A stretch of DNA of 64,000 nucleotides from Dendrophyllia cribrosa (lineage: Eukaryota > Cnidaria > Anthozoa > Scleractinia > Dendrophylliidae), in contig JAJLRJ010000008.1 of the NCBI GenBank assembly GCA_024195265.1, forward strand, positions 27,373,432 through 27,437,431, given 5' to 3'. Shown here piece after piece: positions 54,091 to 64,000 of the stretch (position 1 is the first letter of the stretch; every line of letters starts with the position of its first letter). The notes under the pieces are model-generated. The model saw nothing but the letters and a program-made list of their open reading frames with translations. It did no database searches and was not told the DNA's origin. Made by a program: the position numbers and the translations under genes.

Positions 54091-54325
54091 TAGAGGCCAC
54101 TGGAGCTGCAGATGACACCAGCCCAGATAAAGAACAAGTAAACGCCAATGGAGCCGCAGAAGAGGAGACCAACCTAGAGAAAGAACGAGTAGAGGCTACT
54201 GCTGCTGCAGATGAGGCGTCTCCGTCAGCCACACAAAGCACCACCACCGATCAAATCCTGACAACACAGTGTGGGGATGGCCACACCATGATACCTCTCA
54301 AGGATACAAGTTTATACATAAAATA
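54091..54325 (+). other. Possible exon with acidic Ala/Glu repeats
   Basis: After a good acceptor (TTCACTTGTAG) the plus strand is open for 78 codons: ATGAADDTSPDKEQVNANGA, then EEETNLEKERVEATAAADEA, two diverged copies of a roughly 20-residue unit, ending DTSLYIK. The region after about 54236 is repeated at 58140-58220. It may be a tail exon of the T6 gene or of another repeat. Confidence 0.35.
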
Positions 54326-54820
54326 AACAGTTGCTGTGACTTGTCTGGGATAAAACGTAAGCTGGGGTAACCAACCCGTGGGAAATGCTCCACGAAGAAC
54401 AGCACTGTCAAAGAAATACCTGGCAACAGTTAGTCGAGCTGGTAACTCGATGCGACCCCCTGCTTGACATGCTGATACCTTTGTAAAACTTGGCAAAAGG
54501 GGTACCAGAAACCGGAACAATCAATAACCAAAATTTTTCAGTTTTTTACTCCAATAAGTTAACCTCTTTGCAAAAAATCCTGGATGGCCACCAGCCAAAA
54601 AAATGGTCTAGGTGGCCTTGTCACCACTCTAAAACATCGCCAAACATCATTTACTGGTCATTTTTTACCATACACGAAATTTCAAATTTTGAAACCCAAA
54701 CATCATTAAAAATTCATTTTATGATCTTTAGCCTCAAGAGAAGCACTAAAATTGCTGTAAAAGCCCTTTTACCTGTTACGAGGCAGCCAGTAGAGGACGT
54801 TAAACAAAACATATAGCCAT
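54326..54820. repeat. Interspersed repeat adjoining the piggyBac remnant, inverted to 2731-3235
   Basis: Reverse complement of the left-side repeat, with the same GGTACCAGAAACCGGAAC-type boundary tract. No gene. Confidence 0.6.
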
Positions 54821-54829
54821 ATTACCCAG

Positions 54830-55430
54830 TTGGACAAGAAGTTTGTCAACCTGATGACAACTCTTCCTGAGGGTTTAGGAATTGGTCAGTTGAAAAGGAA
54901 AGTCAGATCCGAAGGTCAGTGGCAAACAAAGAACTTTGCACAGCCAAAGGTGATAAACATGTACAATTCACACATGGGAGGAGTTTCTTTGAATGATCAA
55001 CGCATGTGCTTGAAGTAGCAGCACAAAATGCACGCATGTACAAGGGAGCTGGTCATGGAGGCGTCACGCTAGCCACATTCAAAGAGAAACTAGTGGAGCA
55101 ACGTATTGCAGGAAATTCGTTTCCAAGAGATACTGGTAACTTGTCAGTGAATGTTACCAGCTACCAGATATTTGCTTAAATCGTGTGCAGTTCCACCATC
55201 CTTTCAAAACTGACACTCACAGAACATGTAACGTACACATACAATGAGGGGAAAAAGTTTACGAGTGTTCTGTTTGCCAAGTGCGTATGTGTCCAGCACC
55301 TTGCTTCGAATGATACCACACTTTCCAAGGACATCTATTTCATGACCCCGAAAGAAATTCTGCTAAAAGGCTCAAAGACGTAAGTGGCTGGCCAAGGGCT
55401 GGACCAGGCAGACCCCATTGAGTTTTTCTT
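54830..55430 (+). pseudogene. piggyBac-like transposase C-terminal remnant, second copy
   Basis: NMYNSHMGGVSLNDQ at about 54957-55000 is the piggyBac signature with the Asp of GGVD changed to Ser. It is followed in other frames by ATFKEKLVEQRIAGN and FAKCVCVQHLASNDTTLSKD (55260-55330). Same truncation as the minus-strand copy at 2041-2730. Confidence 0.65.
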
Positions 55431-55456
55431 ATTTTTTTAACAACTGCTTTCTACAG

Positions 55457-55699
55457 TCTCATAGAGTGAGACTTCACCTTTGCCAAACCTTGATTGCTCA
55501 CTTAGCAAGGAAACTAAAAACTCTAGCAAAATCAGAAAGTTCAAGAGGAACATCAGTCGAGATCGTTCAAGCGTCCGAAAGAAGTGATGATGCGACTTTG
55601 AGGGTTGGAGGCCTTCCCGCTTCCCTGGATGCATTACCAGCCAGCTTCGTGGCCTCGGGTGACTCAGTTAGTCAGTTACATTCAGAAAATCGTCCCAAG
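55457..55699 (+). other. Candidate exon with splice signals
   Basis: It lies between a strong acceptor (CTGCTTTCTACAG) and a donor (CCCAAG|GTAGGC). It encodes 81 residues: HLARKLKTLAKSESSRGTSV, ERSDDATLRVGGLPASLDAL, PASFVASGDSVSQLHSENRP. Basic start, Ser-rich, no domain recognised. It could be a gag-like exon of a retroelement such as the DIRS copy further right, or a host exon. Confidence 0.35.
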
Positions 55700-55899
55700 G
55701 TAGGCCAATCTCTTGCGTTATGGTCCCCTTATTTGTTGAAACATTTTCCATGCCAGGTATGTCGCTTGCTCTATCGCTTGCTATGTCGAACAGTATGAAT
55801 CACTAGACTTCCGCGCTACCGACGCAGCCTACATCGATTCATCTCGATAAATCATTTGTGGTGGGGTCAGGTGTTTCTCTCGTCCCTCTTAAGCTGGTG

Positions 55900-56700
55900 G
55901 TACAGATCGTGGGCGGAATGCAATTCCCGCCTTGCACACGCAAAGATCGTGACACACTGTTCGCGTTTTACGTCCAGTTGTGCAGGTCTATTTGCCTTGT
56001 GTATGATTAAAAATACAGTGTTCACAGTGTAGACACAATGAGGCTCACCCAGCGGATTTGTGGTAGAACACGAGAGTCAACCCGGCAAACGAAGGGGCCA
56101 AGCTGTATTCTCGATGCGAACGTTCGTAAAAACACTCCGGTTGCAGTACCAGTCATTGTTTCTTCGGAACTGTATTTCTGTCAAGGCGATCCAGTGCCAG
56201 GTGAATAATGTAGTAGGGTTGCGGCCAAACAAAGACGAACACGCCACCTTTTTTGACATCGAACCGCAGTTTGGACTTCCTCTTAACTTAGGTCAACGAC
56301 TTCAACAAAATAATATTTTTGATTGTATATTTAAAAAAGGTCATACTTCCCTTAATGTATTTCAACAATAGTGTTACGGTGAATTATCTACTGCTAATAT
56401 GATAAAAGATGTTTTGATTTCAATTAAAGTATAGTTTCAAGGCTTTTAGTAGCCTTCATGTGTGTGATGCATCTGAGAACTATTGAACTTGTAATCGCCT
56501 TTGCTAGTTGTTATTGAGAAAACGGAAGAAGAAGACAAAACGAAAAGAAAGCTCAAATCTGAATAGCAAAAGTGTGCCTTTACTTGCCATTGCAAATGGC
56601 AAATAAATTATAGATCAAGAACAGTTAAGAATGGAATTTTATTTTTAGAACTGAGTATTGTTTGAGTAATATTTTTCAAAGCTAAATTAAGTATGCAGAT
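55900..56700 (+). repeat. 3' part of the transposase-like repeat, copy T7
   Basis: The tract that reads KTLRLQYQSLFLRNCISVKA and RPNKDEHATFFDIEPQFGLP corresponds to 46946-47412 in T4. The upstream modules are absent. It continues to ATTTTATTTTTAGAA at 56640, as in T4 and T5. Confidence 0.55.
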
Positions 56701-56712
56701 GATTTAGTATTA

Positions 56713-57163
56713 AGTAATGATTCGCATAAGAAGGAAAGTGCTGAAACGCAATGTACGATGGAATGTCAACTTTTTTCATTGTTACAACTAGTGATCTGAT
56801 TGGCCTAGACTCGAAAACCGCTAAAAAGTTAAGGTTCAAGGTGCATTTTGTCTAATTATTTTAAAGTTTCAAGTAATTTGAGACCCAATCGCACAACATG
56901 CAATTTTTAAAAGATATTGTATTTGGGGAACTTTGTCAAATAAGCAAAATTATTAGCTATTGTCTTCTGCTATTCTGATTGGTTAAGCACAAACATTTCT
57001 CAAAATTTATTTGACGCAAATGGATTTTCTTTATTTTTATACTGAAATATAATTATGAACCATCAGCCCCTCCTATATTCTTAAAATCAAAGATATTCTA
57101 TGTGGGAAAGAGCCAATGCGGCAGAACAATGAAGTTTACGGTAGTTCGTATGTGGAGCATCAC
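56713..57163. mobile_element. 451 bp MITE with TTA duplication, copy 2
   Basis: Same length and orientation as 7473-7923. TTA flanks at 56710-56712 and 57164-57166. The related repeat at 47620-47645 shows the empty site (GATTTAGTATTGATATC). Confidence 0.85.
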
Positions 57164-57166
57164 TTA

Positions 57167-58115
57167 ATATCAAATAGTGATTCCGAACTTCAAAACAAAT
57201 TTAAATTCTTCAAGATTACAGAGACTGTCATGTTTATGTTGCTTTTAATGTGGTTTACTGTGCGACGCGTCCTTCAGTTACAATGAACACCCATCCAACC
57301 TTTTTATTTCAAGTTAGCCAATCAAAGAGCGCGAATACTCGATCGAGAGGCACGCCTCCTCGCAACCTTGAGAATCAATCAAATTATCGGTGAACACTTT
57401 GAAAATATCTTTTCTGGGGTAAACGTAGAAACGATGCCGTTACTGTTTTAAACATGTTTCGAATGTAATGTTGTTTTAAATAAACCGGGAGAACAGAAAA
57501 ATACCTTAGATTATTTTATGCATATGATTTAGTATTGATATGAAATAGTGCTTTAATAAAGACGGCCACAGGTGAGCCCTCTGTATCTGCCTCAACAAGT
57601 ACCACATTAGTCTTGGGGAAGGTCACCAGTGAACACAAGCCAATCAATTTCACTGAAAAGAAGTATTTTCACAAGACATTTTCAAAGAGCAACAGCTCAC
57701 ATCGAATGTCGTGCGCAACAAGCTCTGCACACATTTATCGCTAAGAAAGTTCGCGACGTTACCAAGCAAGAAAAACAAGAATGGGGAAGATGAACAGGAA
57801 AGCAACACATCAAGACGCAGACAATAGTGGGACGAGAGAGATACAAATGTAATTGAACATCACTTTAAAGAATATATCTCCGTTCCTAGCAAGGACAAAA
57901 TCAATAGAATTTTCCACGGTAGCGAGGACCTTTATGAAATTTTTGAGAGAGAAACGTGGGACCGTTGTTATGAGTAAGGTAAAAACATTATAAGAAAAAG
58001 GAAAAAATCGTCAAAAACTTAACGAATACGTGTTATAAACAGAAGGAACAATGAACAGTGAAGTGAGCATAGTTAGAAGAAAACAAAAGTTTAAAAAAGT
58101 AAAAATAGTAAGGGG
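57167..58115. other. Repeat remnants without a gene
   Basis: 57180-57500 repeats 47640-47900. Beyond that, an open stretch at about 57560-57660 (TATGEPSVSASTSTTLVLGK) has no start, splice signal or recognised domain. I see nothing else. Confidence 0.45.
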
Positions 58116-58440
58116 ACCAGGTAACCGCGTGGTAAAGACCAACACCGATCAAATCCTGGCAACACAGTGTGGGATGATCACCCCATTATACCCCTCATGG
58201 ATACAAGTAGATACATAAAATAGACAACTGTAGTGACTCGTCTCAGATAAAACATGATCTGGGGTAACCAAACCCAGAGGAATGCTCCACGAAGAACAGT
58301 ACTGTAAAATCAATACCTGGCAACAATTAGTCTTGCTGGTAACTCAATGAGCCCCCCTGACAAAGGTGATACTAAGAAACCGAAACAACGATCACCAAAA
58401 TGTTTCAATGTATACACAAACATAGAAGATATTTCAACTT
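58116..58440. repeat. Copy of 54236-54540
   Basis: It contains ACCGATCAAATCCTGGCAAC, CACGAAGAACAGTACTGT and the ACCTGGCAACAATTAGTC tract in the same order as at 54245-54435. Confidence 0.6.
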
Positions 58441-58494
58441 TTGACCCAAAATCATAGTCTCGCCCAAACTGAAGCTGAACTCACTGCATACAGC

Positions 58495-58730
58495 ACTTGG
58501 TCCATGGGAAGGCTGCTAGAAAAGAGGATAAGCAGGAGAGGAATGAGCCTCGGTGCCCCTCAGGGAAGGAAGTAGACGTGTAGCAACACGGCTAAAGGTG
58601 GGATCTCTTTCAAAAGCTGTTCTTCGAAGCTTTGTTGGACATGCTCGAGGCAGGTGGCCCTGCATTTTTACCGGAGCCACTACTCTTCTGGTGACGAACC
58701 AAACCAAACCAATCCAAACCAAAATACAAC
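58495..58730 (+). pseudogene. Non-LTR retrotransposon 3' end fragment
   Basis: The end of the RNase H protein (TWSMGRLLEKRISRRG), frame-damaged, with an AACCAAACCAATCCAAACCA tail. Confidence 0.6.
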
Positions 58731-59940
58731 GTTGCTTACACTGGAATATTTTAGTTTTCTCTCCAACTTACGATAACTTTAATTTTTGAGTTTGGAGTAT
58801 TGCCAAGTGTTCAAACAAACAGTGGTGGTGAAATGACAATCGCAAATTATATTTGTATTTTATTTAGTTACTCCATTCTAAGATATTTAGAATTTCGTTA
58901 TTTAATACATGCTTCACAATATGAAGAGGTGCTAAATAAACCGGAACAAAAAAGAAATCTATTTATATATGAGGAAAGAAAATTAGGGATAGAGAAGGGC
59001 ACAGTATAGTTAGAACTAATTAGGGACCTTAAAGAGTCTATGAAATGAAATGAAATTTATATATATATATATATCGAAATGTTCACCTTTTTTGACCTTG
59101 GAATAAAGAAGGGTTTAAAGTGTTAGCGGCGATCCGAAATACATTTTTATGGTCTGTTATTCTGTTATTCTGACGAGCTGCTGATTACACTAAGTTCTGT
59201 CATTGAGCATTGAAAGAGATATGCTCTTCTGCCAGTCTTCCGCCATACATTAGTCTTAAATTTCACTAAAATGCATTTTTTGAAACAACATTTAGGCCAT
59301 TCGTTGCGGTACTTTCGAACATGTTAGTTCGCTCAAGTGCATAACCTGGTTTCATTTCAAAGCTTTTCGAAGCTTATATCCTTTGATCAAGTCTGCCACT
59401 TTTCCCTCTAAGAACAAAAAGTGACTGCTTTGCACTGCTGTTGTGAGAAAAACTGTTTTACCTCGGCGGTCATTTTCAAAACAGAGCGGCTACAAAGCTG
59501 TCCTGAAAGCAGCAGCTGCTAACCAAATCAAAACGGGTCTCACGAGATGACGCCAATGAATACTAACACGTTCAGAACCGAAAATGTTCTGAAATTTCCA
59601 GGAAATTTCAGTTACACCCAGGAAATGTTGTAACTTTAAGGTCAATTGTATTAAACATTTCAATTAATTCATTTTGTATCGTATTGTTTGAAGCACAATG
59701 TCTGATATTGCTCCTTTTTAATCATTGTTATTTTTTTTATTTACACTGTTATGAGATGACTAATTTCGCAGTCATTAGCGCATGCTAATTTTTTTGGGAA
59801 GCCAAGCACGCTTTTGTGGGCGTTCCGAAGCTACGATTGGTTCATCGCATATAAGTTCATTACTAGAACATTCGTTCTCTCTCGCGCGCAGTTCCATACG
59901 GCCTTTATCACCACACTAGTCCCGCCCGCCCGCCCATTTG
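58731..59940. repeat. Composite-unit linker and DGAT2-downstream remnants
   Basis: 58735-59110 repeats 41096-41400 and 59140-59520 repeats 41450-41890. 59547-59720 matches the sequence that follows the DGAT2 fragments (ATGACGCCAATGAATACTAA), but the fragment itself is missing. The end (59720-59940) has no partner; CGCCCGCCCGCCC at 59925-59936 is a short GC-rich run. Confidence 0.55.
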
Positions 59941-59956
59941 TCATTAGGTTAAATTT

Positions 59957-60237
59957 TTGCTTACTGTTTGTTGTATTTTTTTAGGCCGTGCAGACGTTGG
60001 TGGCGGCTTCAACCGCTGTTACAGGTGTAACAGATACGAGCACTGGGCTAGAGATTGTAAGACGGGTTGGCCAGTCGTCCAGCCATCCTCAACTACAGTA
60101 GGTACAGCGGTGCGGGAACGTCCCTTTATCCCGATAGAAGCGGTGAATATCCTGCGGCAGGATCATCCTAAAGTAAATGCGGAGTTAGAGGACAATTTTA
60201 CAGACTTTGTTGACGAGTTACGGGATTGCTACTAATA
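59957..60237 (+). CDS. DIRS-type retrotransposon gag fragment with zinc knuckle
   Basis: After an acceptor-like TTTTTTTAG (to about 59983) the frame encodes GRADVGGGFNRCYRCNRYEH with the CCHC knuckle completed by WARDC, then a Thr/Val-rich linker and RPFIPIEAVNILRQDHPKVN, ending DFVDELRDCY at a TAA. Zinc knuckles bind the element's RNA. The polymerase region follows after the inserted 1.2 kb repeat. The N-terminal part of gag lies upstream of the acceptor and was not found with certainty. Confidence 0.6.
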
Positions 60238-60269
60238 TCAAACTAATGCGAGCTTTGTTAAGGGCAAAG

Positions 60270-61428
60270 GCAACCTTAATATATATAGTTAGCCTTAGCC
60301 TAACAGCGTCGCCCTCCGAACACCCTCTGAACACGCTCTAAACACGCTTAACTAAGACGAAACTTAACTTAGGTGAAAGGTCGGAAGCACAAGAATTAAG
60401 ATTGACGACCGGGCTATTTTTCAATTTTAGCAATTCTCAAAAACAGTAAGTTTATTACCCGACCGTCTGCACAGTACATTTAGACCGTACAAAAGTTCAC
60501 AAAAACAACTTTTTCTCCGTCTAGAATAACTATTACGACAATTTTCCGAATAAAATACAGTTGTTGCTTGTCAAAAAATGCCCGAGAAACTGATTTGCAA
60601 AAATACACAAACATATTTGCATAAGGCGACGCGAGTATAAAATCTAAGTCTTGTTTTGTTTACATAAAATCGCTTTTCAATCTATGTAATGAATGAACAA
60701 ACACGTAAAAATGAACAATGCAATCTTCTTTCGAAAAATTTTATTCAAATCTCCATTAGTTTATGTTTAAAAGCAAAACGCGTACATTTATAGCACATCG
60801 AGGCCGAGCCGTGTCTTCGATGAAATTCAGGAAATTAATACAACCGAATTAAGCTACACGTTTATAAACAATTCTCCAAAACTAACGAGAACACAAATAA
60901 AAAGTCAATCACAGATTGATATCAAGATAAATTCCCATCGAAAAATGTAATTTGTTTTACCTTTAAGTCCCTCGCTTGCTTGAAAATTCTTTAAATCTCC
61001 GCGTTGGTTCTGAAATCCGTAATAAAAACAAACACCTCCCGCATTGATATAAACGTATGAAGGTCCTCGAAGCAAGATTTTATCCCTTAAAGCTCTTCTT
61101 TTTCCACTAAAGCGGCTTCTGAGTATCCCTTATTTAGTATCCCTGTCTTGAGTAGCAAACCGCGAAAAAAGGCAGGGAAATAACGACTTTACTGCTCTAC
61201 TAAACCCCCGCGAAAGATCCAACTTTTAAAGTGTTTACCGAGCTGACGGCTGTGTAGCCGCGCGTGTGGCGTCATACGCGCCCGCGAATTAGCCCTGCCC
61301 AACGGACACATGTCACGGAGGCGCGCCCGCGAAACATTCCGCTAGCCATGACCATGAAAAATGACGGCACAGGTTCTATGAGTATGGGGCTGCGCAGCCG
61401 GGCCTTCGGCCCGGCGAGTGCTCCGCTA
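60270..61428. mobile_element. 1.2 kb interspersed element with GC-rich hairpin end, copy 2 (inverted)
   Basis: Reverse complement of 5484-6696 over its length. Its right end carries a strong hairpin, GCCGGGC-CTTCG-GCCCGGC at about 61397-61415. It separates the gag stop from the polymerase of the DIRS element. TAA can be drawn on both sides (ACCTTAA at the left, TAAGAAC at the right), compatible with a short duplication. Confidence 0.7.
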
Positions 61429-61429
61429 A

Positions 61430-64000
61430 GAACAATTTGGATCTATTGGGGCCTCTAAGTTTATTTTAGACGTTTTGAAGTACGGATACAAGTTGCGTTT
61501 CTTGCATATTCCCTGTAGCGTTTTTTTTTTTCAATAATAACGGGTAGGCCAAAGTACATTTTGAGTTTGTCGATGATGCGATTGCCGAATATTGTGCATC
61601 TGACCGTTTTCTTTAAGTGTTCGATCGTCCCCATGTTGTTTATCCGTTGTCTGTCTCGGTATAGTCTAACGGTAAGAAAAGGCTAATTTTGGACTTGAGA
61701 CATATGAACAATTGCCTTTTTCAGAATCGGATCAAGTACGAGGATTGGAAAATCGCAATGGCTTATTTTTAGCAATGCTGTTACATGATTGCTTTCGATT
61801 TAAAGAACGGGTATCATCACGTCGATATTTACCGCTATCGTCAAACTTTTCTTGGTTTCTCACGGGGGTTAACAGATTCGGCTTGACCAAGGTACAGTAT
61901 TTTGTTTTTACTGTTTTGCCGTTTGAGCTTTCTACAGCCCCTCATATTTTTACTAAATGTTTGAAGCCATTGGAAAAGTATTGGAGGTTACAAAGCATTA
62001 AGACCGCCGTTTTCCTCGATGACGGTTAGATAACTGAGAACGATTATGATGTATGTAAAAACGTAGCTGCGACAGTGAGAAATGATTTGTTTCGTGCAGG
62101 ATTAATTGCTAACGATGAGAAATTTGTGTGGGAACCAATTCAAATCTTAGATTGGTTGGGGTTACGTTGGGATTCCAAACACGGTTCTATCCATGTTTTG
62201 AAGAGACGTTTGGAAAATATTTACGTTGATATCGACAAGCTAATCAGTATTGAGTTTAGTGTTTCTGCTAGAGTCCTTGCCTCATTTGTCGGTAAGATAA
62301 TCTCAACCAGGCCGGTGGTCGGAAGCATTAGCAGAATAATGACCAGACATTGTGCCATGTCCGTTGCCGCTGCTCAAGACTGGGATTCGCCGTTTGTACT
62401 TAATGAAAATAGCATTAACCCATTGACACCTGAACCGCCCGTAACCGCCCGTACAAGACTCCACTGCTTTAAAAAATTGTAACTTTCTCAATCGTGCGAA
62501 CATTGCCTTAACTAGCAGTTGTGAGCATTGACTAGAAAGTCTTTCAAATTGAGATACCCAATAAACACAAAAAAGTCATCGATTTTTGCAGAATATCAGC
62601 GTTTGAATTTGGACAATAACAAAAATTACCGTTTTTAACGTCATAGAAAAACAACAAAAATCACGTTTTTGCCTTTAGTTTTTTTTATTCAAATCATCGT
62701 GGCAAACCCAAAAGTCAACATTTACAGCAAAATTCAGTCCTAGTCCTAGCTTAGCAGTGAATTTTTTTGCTCTTATTCGTTGCTCGGGCCTAACTACAGC
62801 TTCTTATACTAGTGCATACTCACCTTGCCTCGATTTTCAACATCACCACCGCACTGCATGCTGGGAAAAAGCCAAAAATTTTGACAGCGTTCCATTCTTT
62901 CCCCACACATTTCATATTTATACTAAGTCCACAGCCACTCCGACCCATCGCCGAAATTTCGCGCTTGTTGTATTCTCCTGTGGTCGCAACTTCCAAAATA
63001 TGCCGCGGTAGGTCGAGAAATTTATCCAGAGTCGAGTCCCAAAGCCACTTCGTTTCCAGGCGGCCATTTTTCCAGTTCAACGAGCAACGAGCCAAATTCG
63101 TAAACGAAGTACAACACCTAACTCGCTTCATTGAGAAGTGGACTCAGAACTACCTCCAAACTTAATGATGCTCACCAGGCAGCTACTAAAGATGAAAAAT
63201 GGCTGTGAACTTACCAAAAATCGTAGATAATTCATATTGGACCCTTTATTGCAAATCAACCAAGCAAAATGAGATCGTCACAATGACGTTTCCAGTAAAC
63301 TCGAGCCTTCAGTGTTTTAGAACAGCAGCACTTTTAATGGTAACTCCAAATATGAAGTCGCGAAATCCTATGGGGCGTGTGTATGCAGAAAATCACTCAA
63401 AAACGTAAAAATCCTCAGGTGTGAATGGGTTAACAAAGTGTATTTCTGGAAGCACAACTTAGAACGTGTCAATGACAGGTATTGTTTTAACAAGGGTAGT
63501 GCTAATCGTGTTGTTTACTCTGATGCCAGCGCTACGGGTTGTGGTGTTCATGTGACGCTTAATGAGGAAAAGATTTGTCACACAATGTGGAATGAGGAGG
63601 AAAGGTCTAAAAGCTCCACGTGGAGAGAGTTAGCGGCTGTTGATTTTGCTTTGCAATCTTTCAGCCATTTTCTTGAAAATTCGTATGTTAAGTGGTTTAC
63701 TGACAACCAGGTTACAGCCAAGGTTATAGAGTGCGGGAGCATGAGAGATTTACAATTTCTTTGTTTAAAAGTTTTTTTAGAATTGTTTGTTGCATAGAAT
63801 TTTCCTTGACATTCAATGGATTCCTCGCACAGAAATACAGAGCTGATTATATTTGGCGCTTGATTGACACGGACGATTCGCAAATGACTTCGCAGTTTTT
63901 TCGATTGCTGGAAAACCTTTGGAAACGATCGATTGTTTTGCCAATTATTATAATAAAAAGTGCTTTAGATTTTATTCGAGATTCTGGAATCCTGGTTGTG
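61430..64000 (+). pseudogene. DIRS-type reverse transcriptase and RNase H (interrupted)
   Basis: In shifting frames: NFGSIGASKFILDVLKYGYK (61432), KGLILDLRHMNN (61680), RIKYEDWKIAMAYF (61725), IAFDLKNGYHHVD (61785), FTVLPFELSTAPHIFTKC (61905), AVFLDDG (catalytic Asp pair, about 62010), NDLFRAGLIANDEKFVWEP and LDWLGLRWDSKHG (62080-62190), a thumb with ASFVGKIISTRPVVG (62280). The RNase H part resumes after the inserted MITE: VYSDASATGCGVH (63510), STWRELAAVDFALQSF (63620), WFTDNQVTAKVIE (63690) and ADYIWRLIDTDDSQMTSQFF (63840), running off the edge at FRFYSRFWNPG. This order is that of DIRS-1-like elements. The first Asp of the RT active site lies in a frame-shifted stretch and several stops are present, so it is inactive. 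The expected tyrosine recombinase would be beyond the window. Confidence 0.85.
62419..63429. mobile_element. 1.0 kb TTAA-flanked piggyBac-like MITE
   Basis: The ends are CCCATTGACACCTGA and, from the right, CCCATTCACACCTGA. TTAA is at 62415-62418 and 63430-63433, and the DIRS reading frame continues across the insertion (FVLNENSI then VYFWKHNLERVND). A CCC start and a TTAA target are hallmarks of piggyBac. Open frames inside (62812-63165, 63199-63408) show no transposase motif. Confidence 0.85.

Overview
The window reads as a transposon-dense segment of an animal nuclear genome, most likely a cnidarian and probably an anthozoan such as a stony coral or sea anemone. That is inferred from the mix of elements: a Polinton/Maverick-like endogenous virus, Ginger/KRBA2-like integrase with a Ulp1 protease, a DIRS retrotransposon, piggyBac remnants, RNase-H-bearing non-LTR elements and many MITEs. 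No convincing complete host gene was found; one possible host exon encoding a signal peptide lies at 40325-40417. Layout: 1-10864 holds decayed repeats, mostly in minus orientation: a non-LTR RNase H end, a piggyBac transposase end, and a composite unit made of a non-LTR 3' end, a linker, the first exons of a DGAT2-like acyltransferase and an unassigned transposase-like gene. 10865-22385 is an 11.5 kb Polinton-like element. It begins with a 43-bp-arm hairpin and carries protein-primed-type DNA polymerase B (broken), a retroviral-type integrase (intact), a row of small membrane proteins, a packaging ATPase, a candidate major capsid protein and a coiled-coil/membrane protein (broken). Nearly every gene has a CATATGTATAC-like box just upstream of its start codon. 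Its right end is cut where 22386-24749 carries a broken Ginger-like integrase plus Ulp1 gene. 24750-39899 is a 15.15 kb inverted-repeat element with a clean 8-bp target duplication (GAAAATAT) on both sides. Each arm carries, from outside in, a 39-bp conserved tip, a 3.4-3.8 kb TGTAGTTCT minisatellite, a 20-bp tandem repeat and a zinc-ribbon exon; the 1.4 kb centre carries a DDE integrase exon. The splice phases of the zinc-ribbon exons match the integrase exon, so the arms appear to carry the 5' exons of the integrase gene in duplicate. 40830-54100 is a forward-oriented array of four composite DGAT2-fragment/transposase units; 54100-59900 holds more fragments (piggyBac, MITEs); 59957-64000 is a DIRS element interrupted by a 1.2 kb repeat and a TTAA-flanked MITE and running off the window edge. 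How the parts relate: the units at 4-10 kb and 41-54 kb are inverted copies of the same composite, so the Polinton and the inverted-repeat element sit in an island within older repeats. Several MITE insertions can be dated relative to their hosts because the paralogous copy in this window still shows the empty site.
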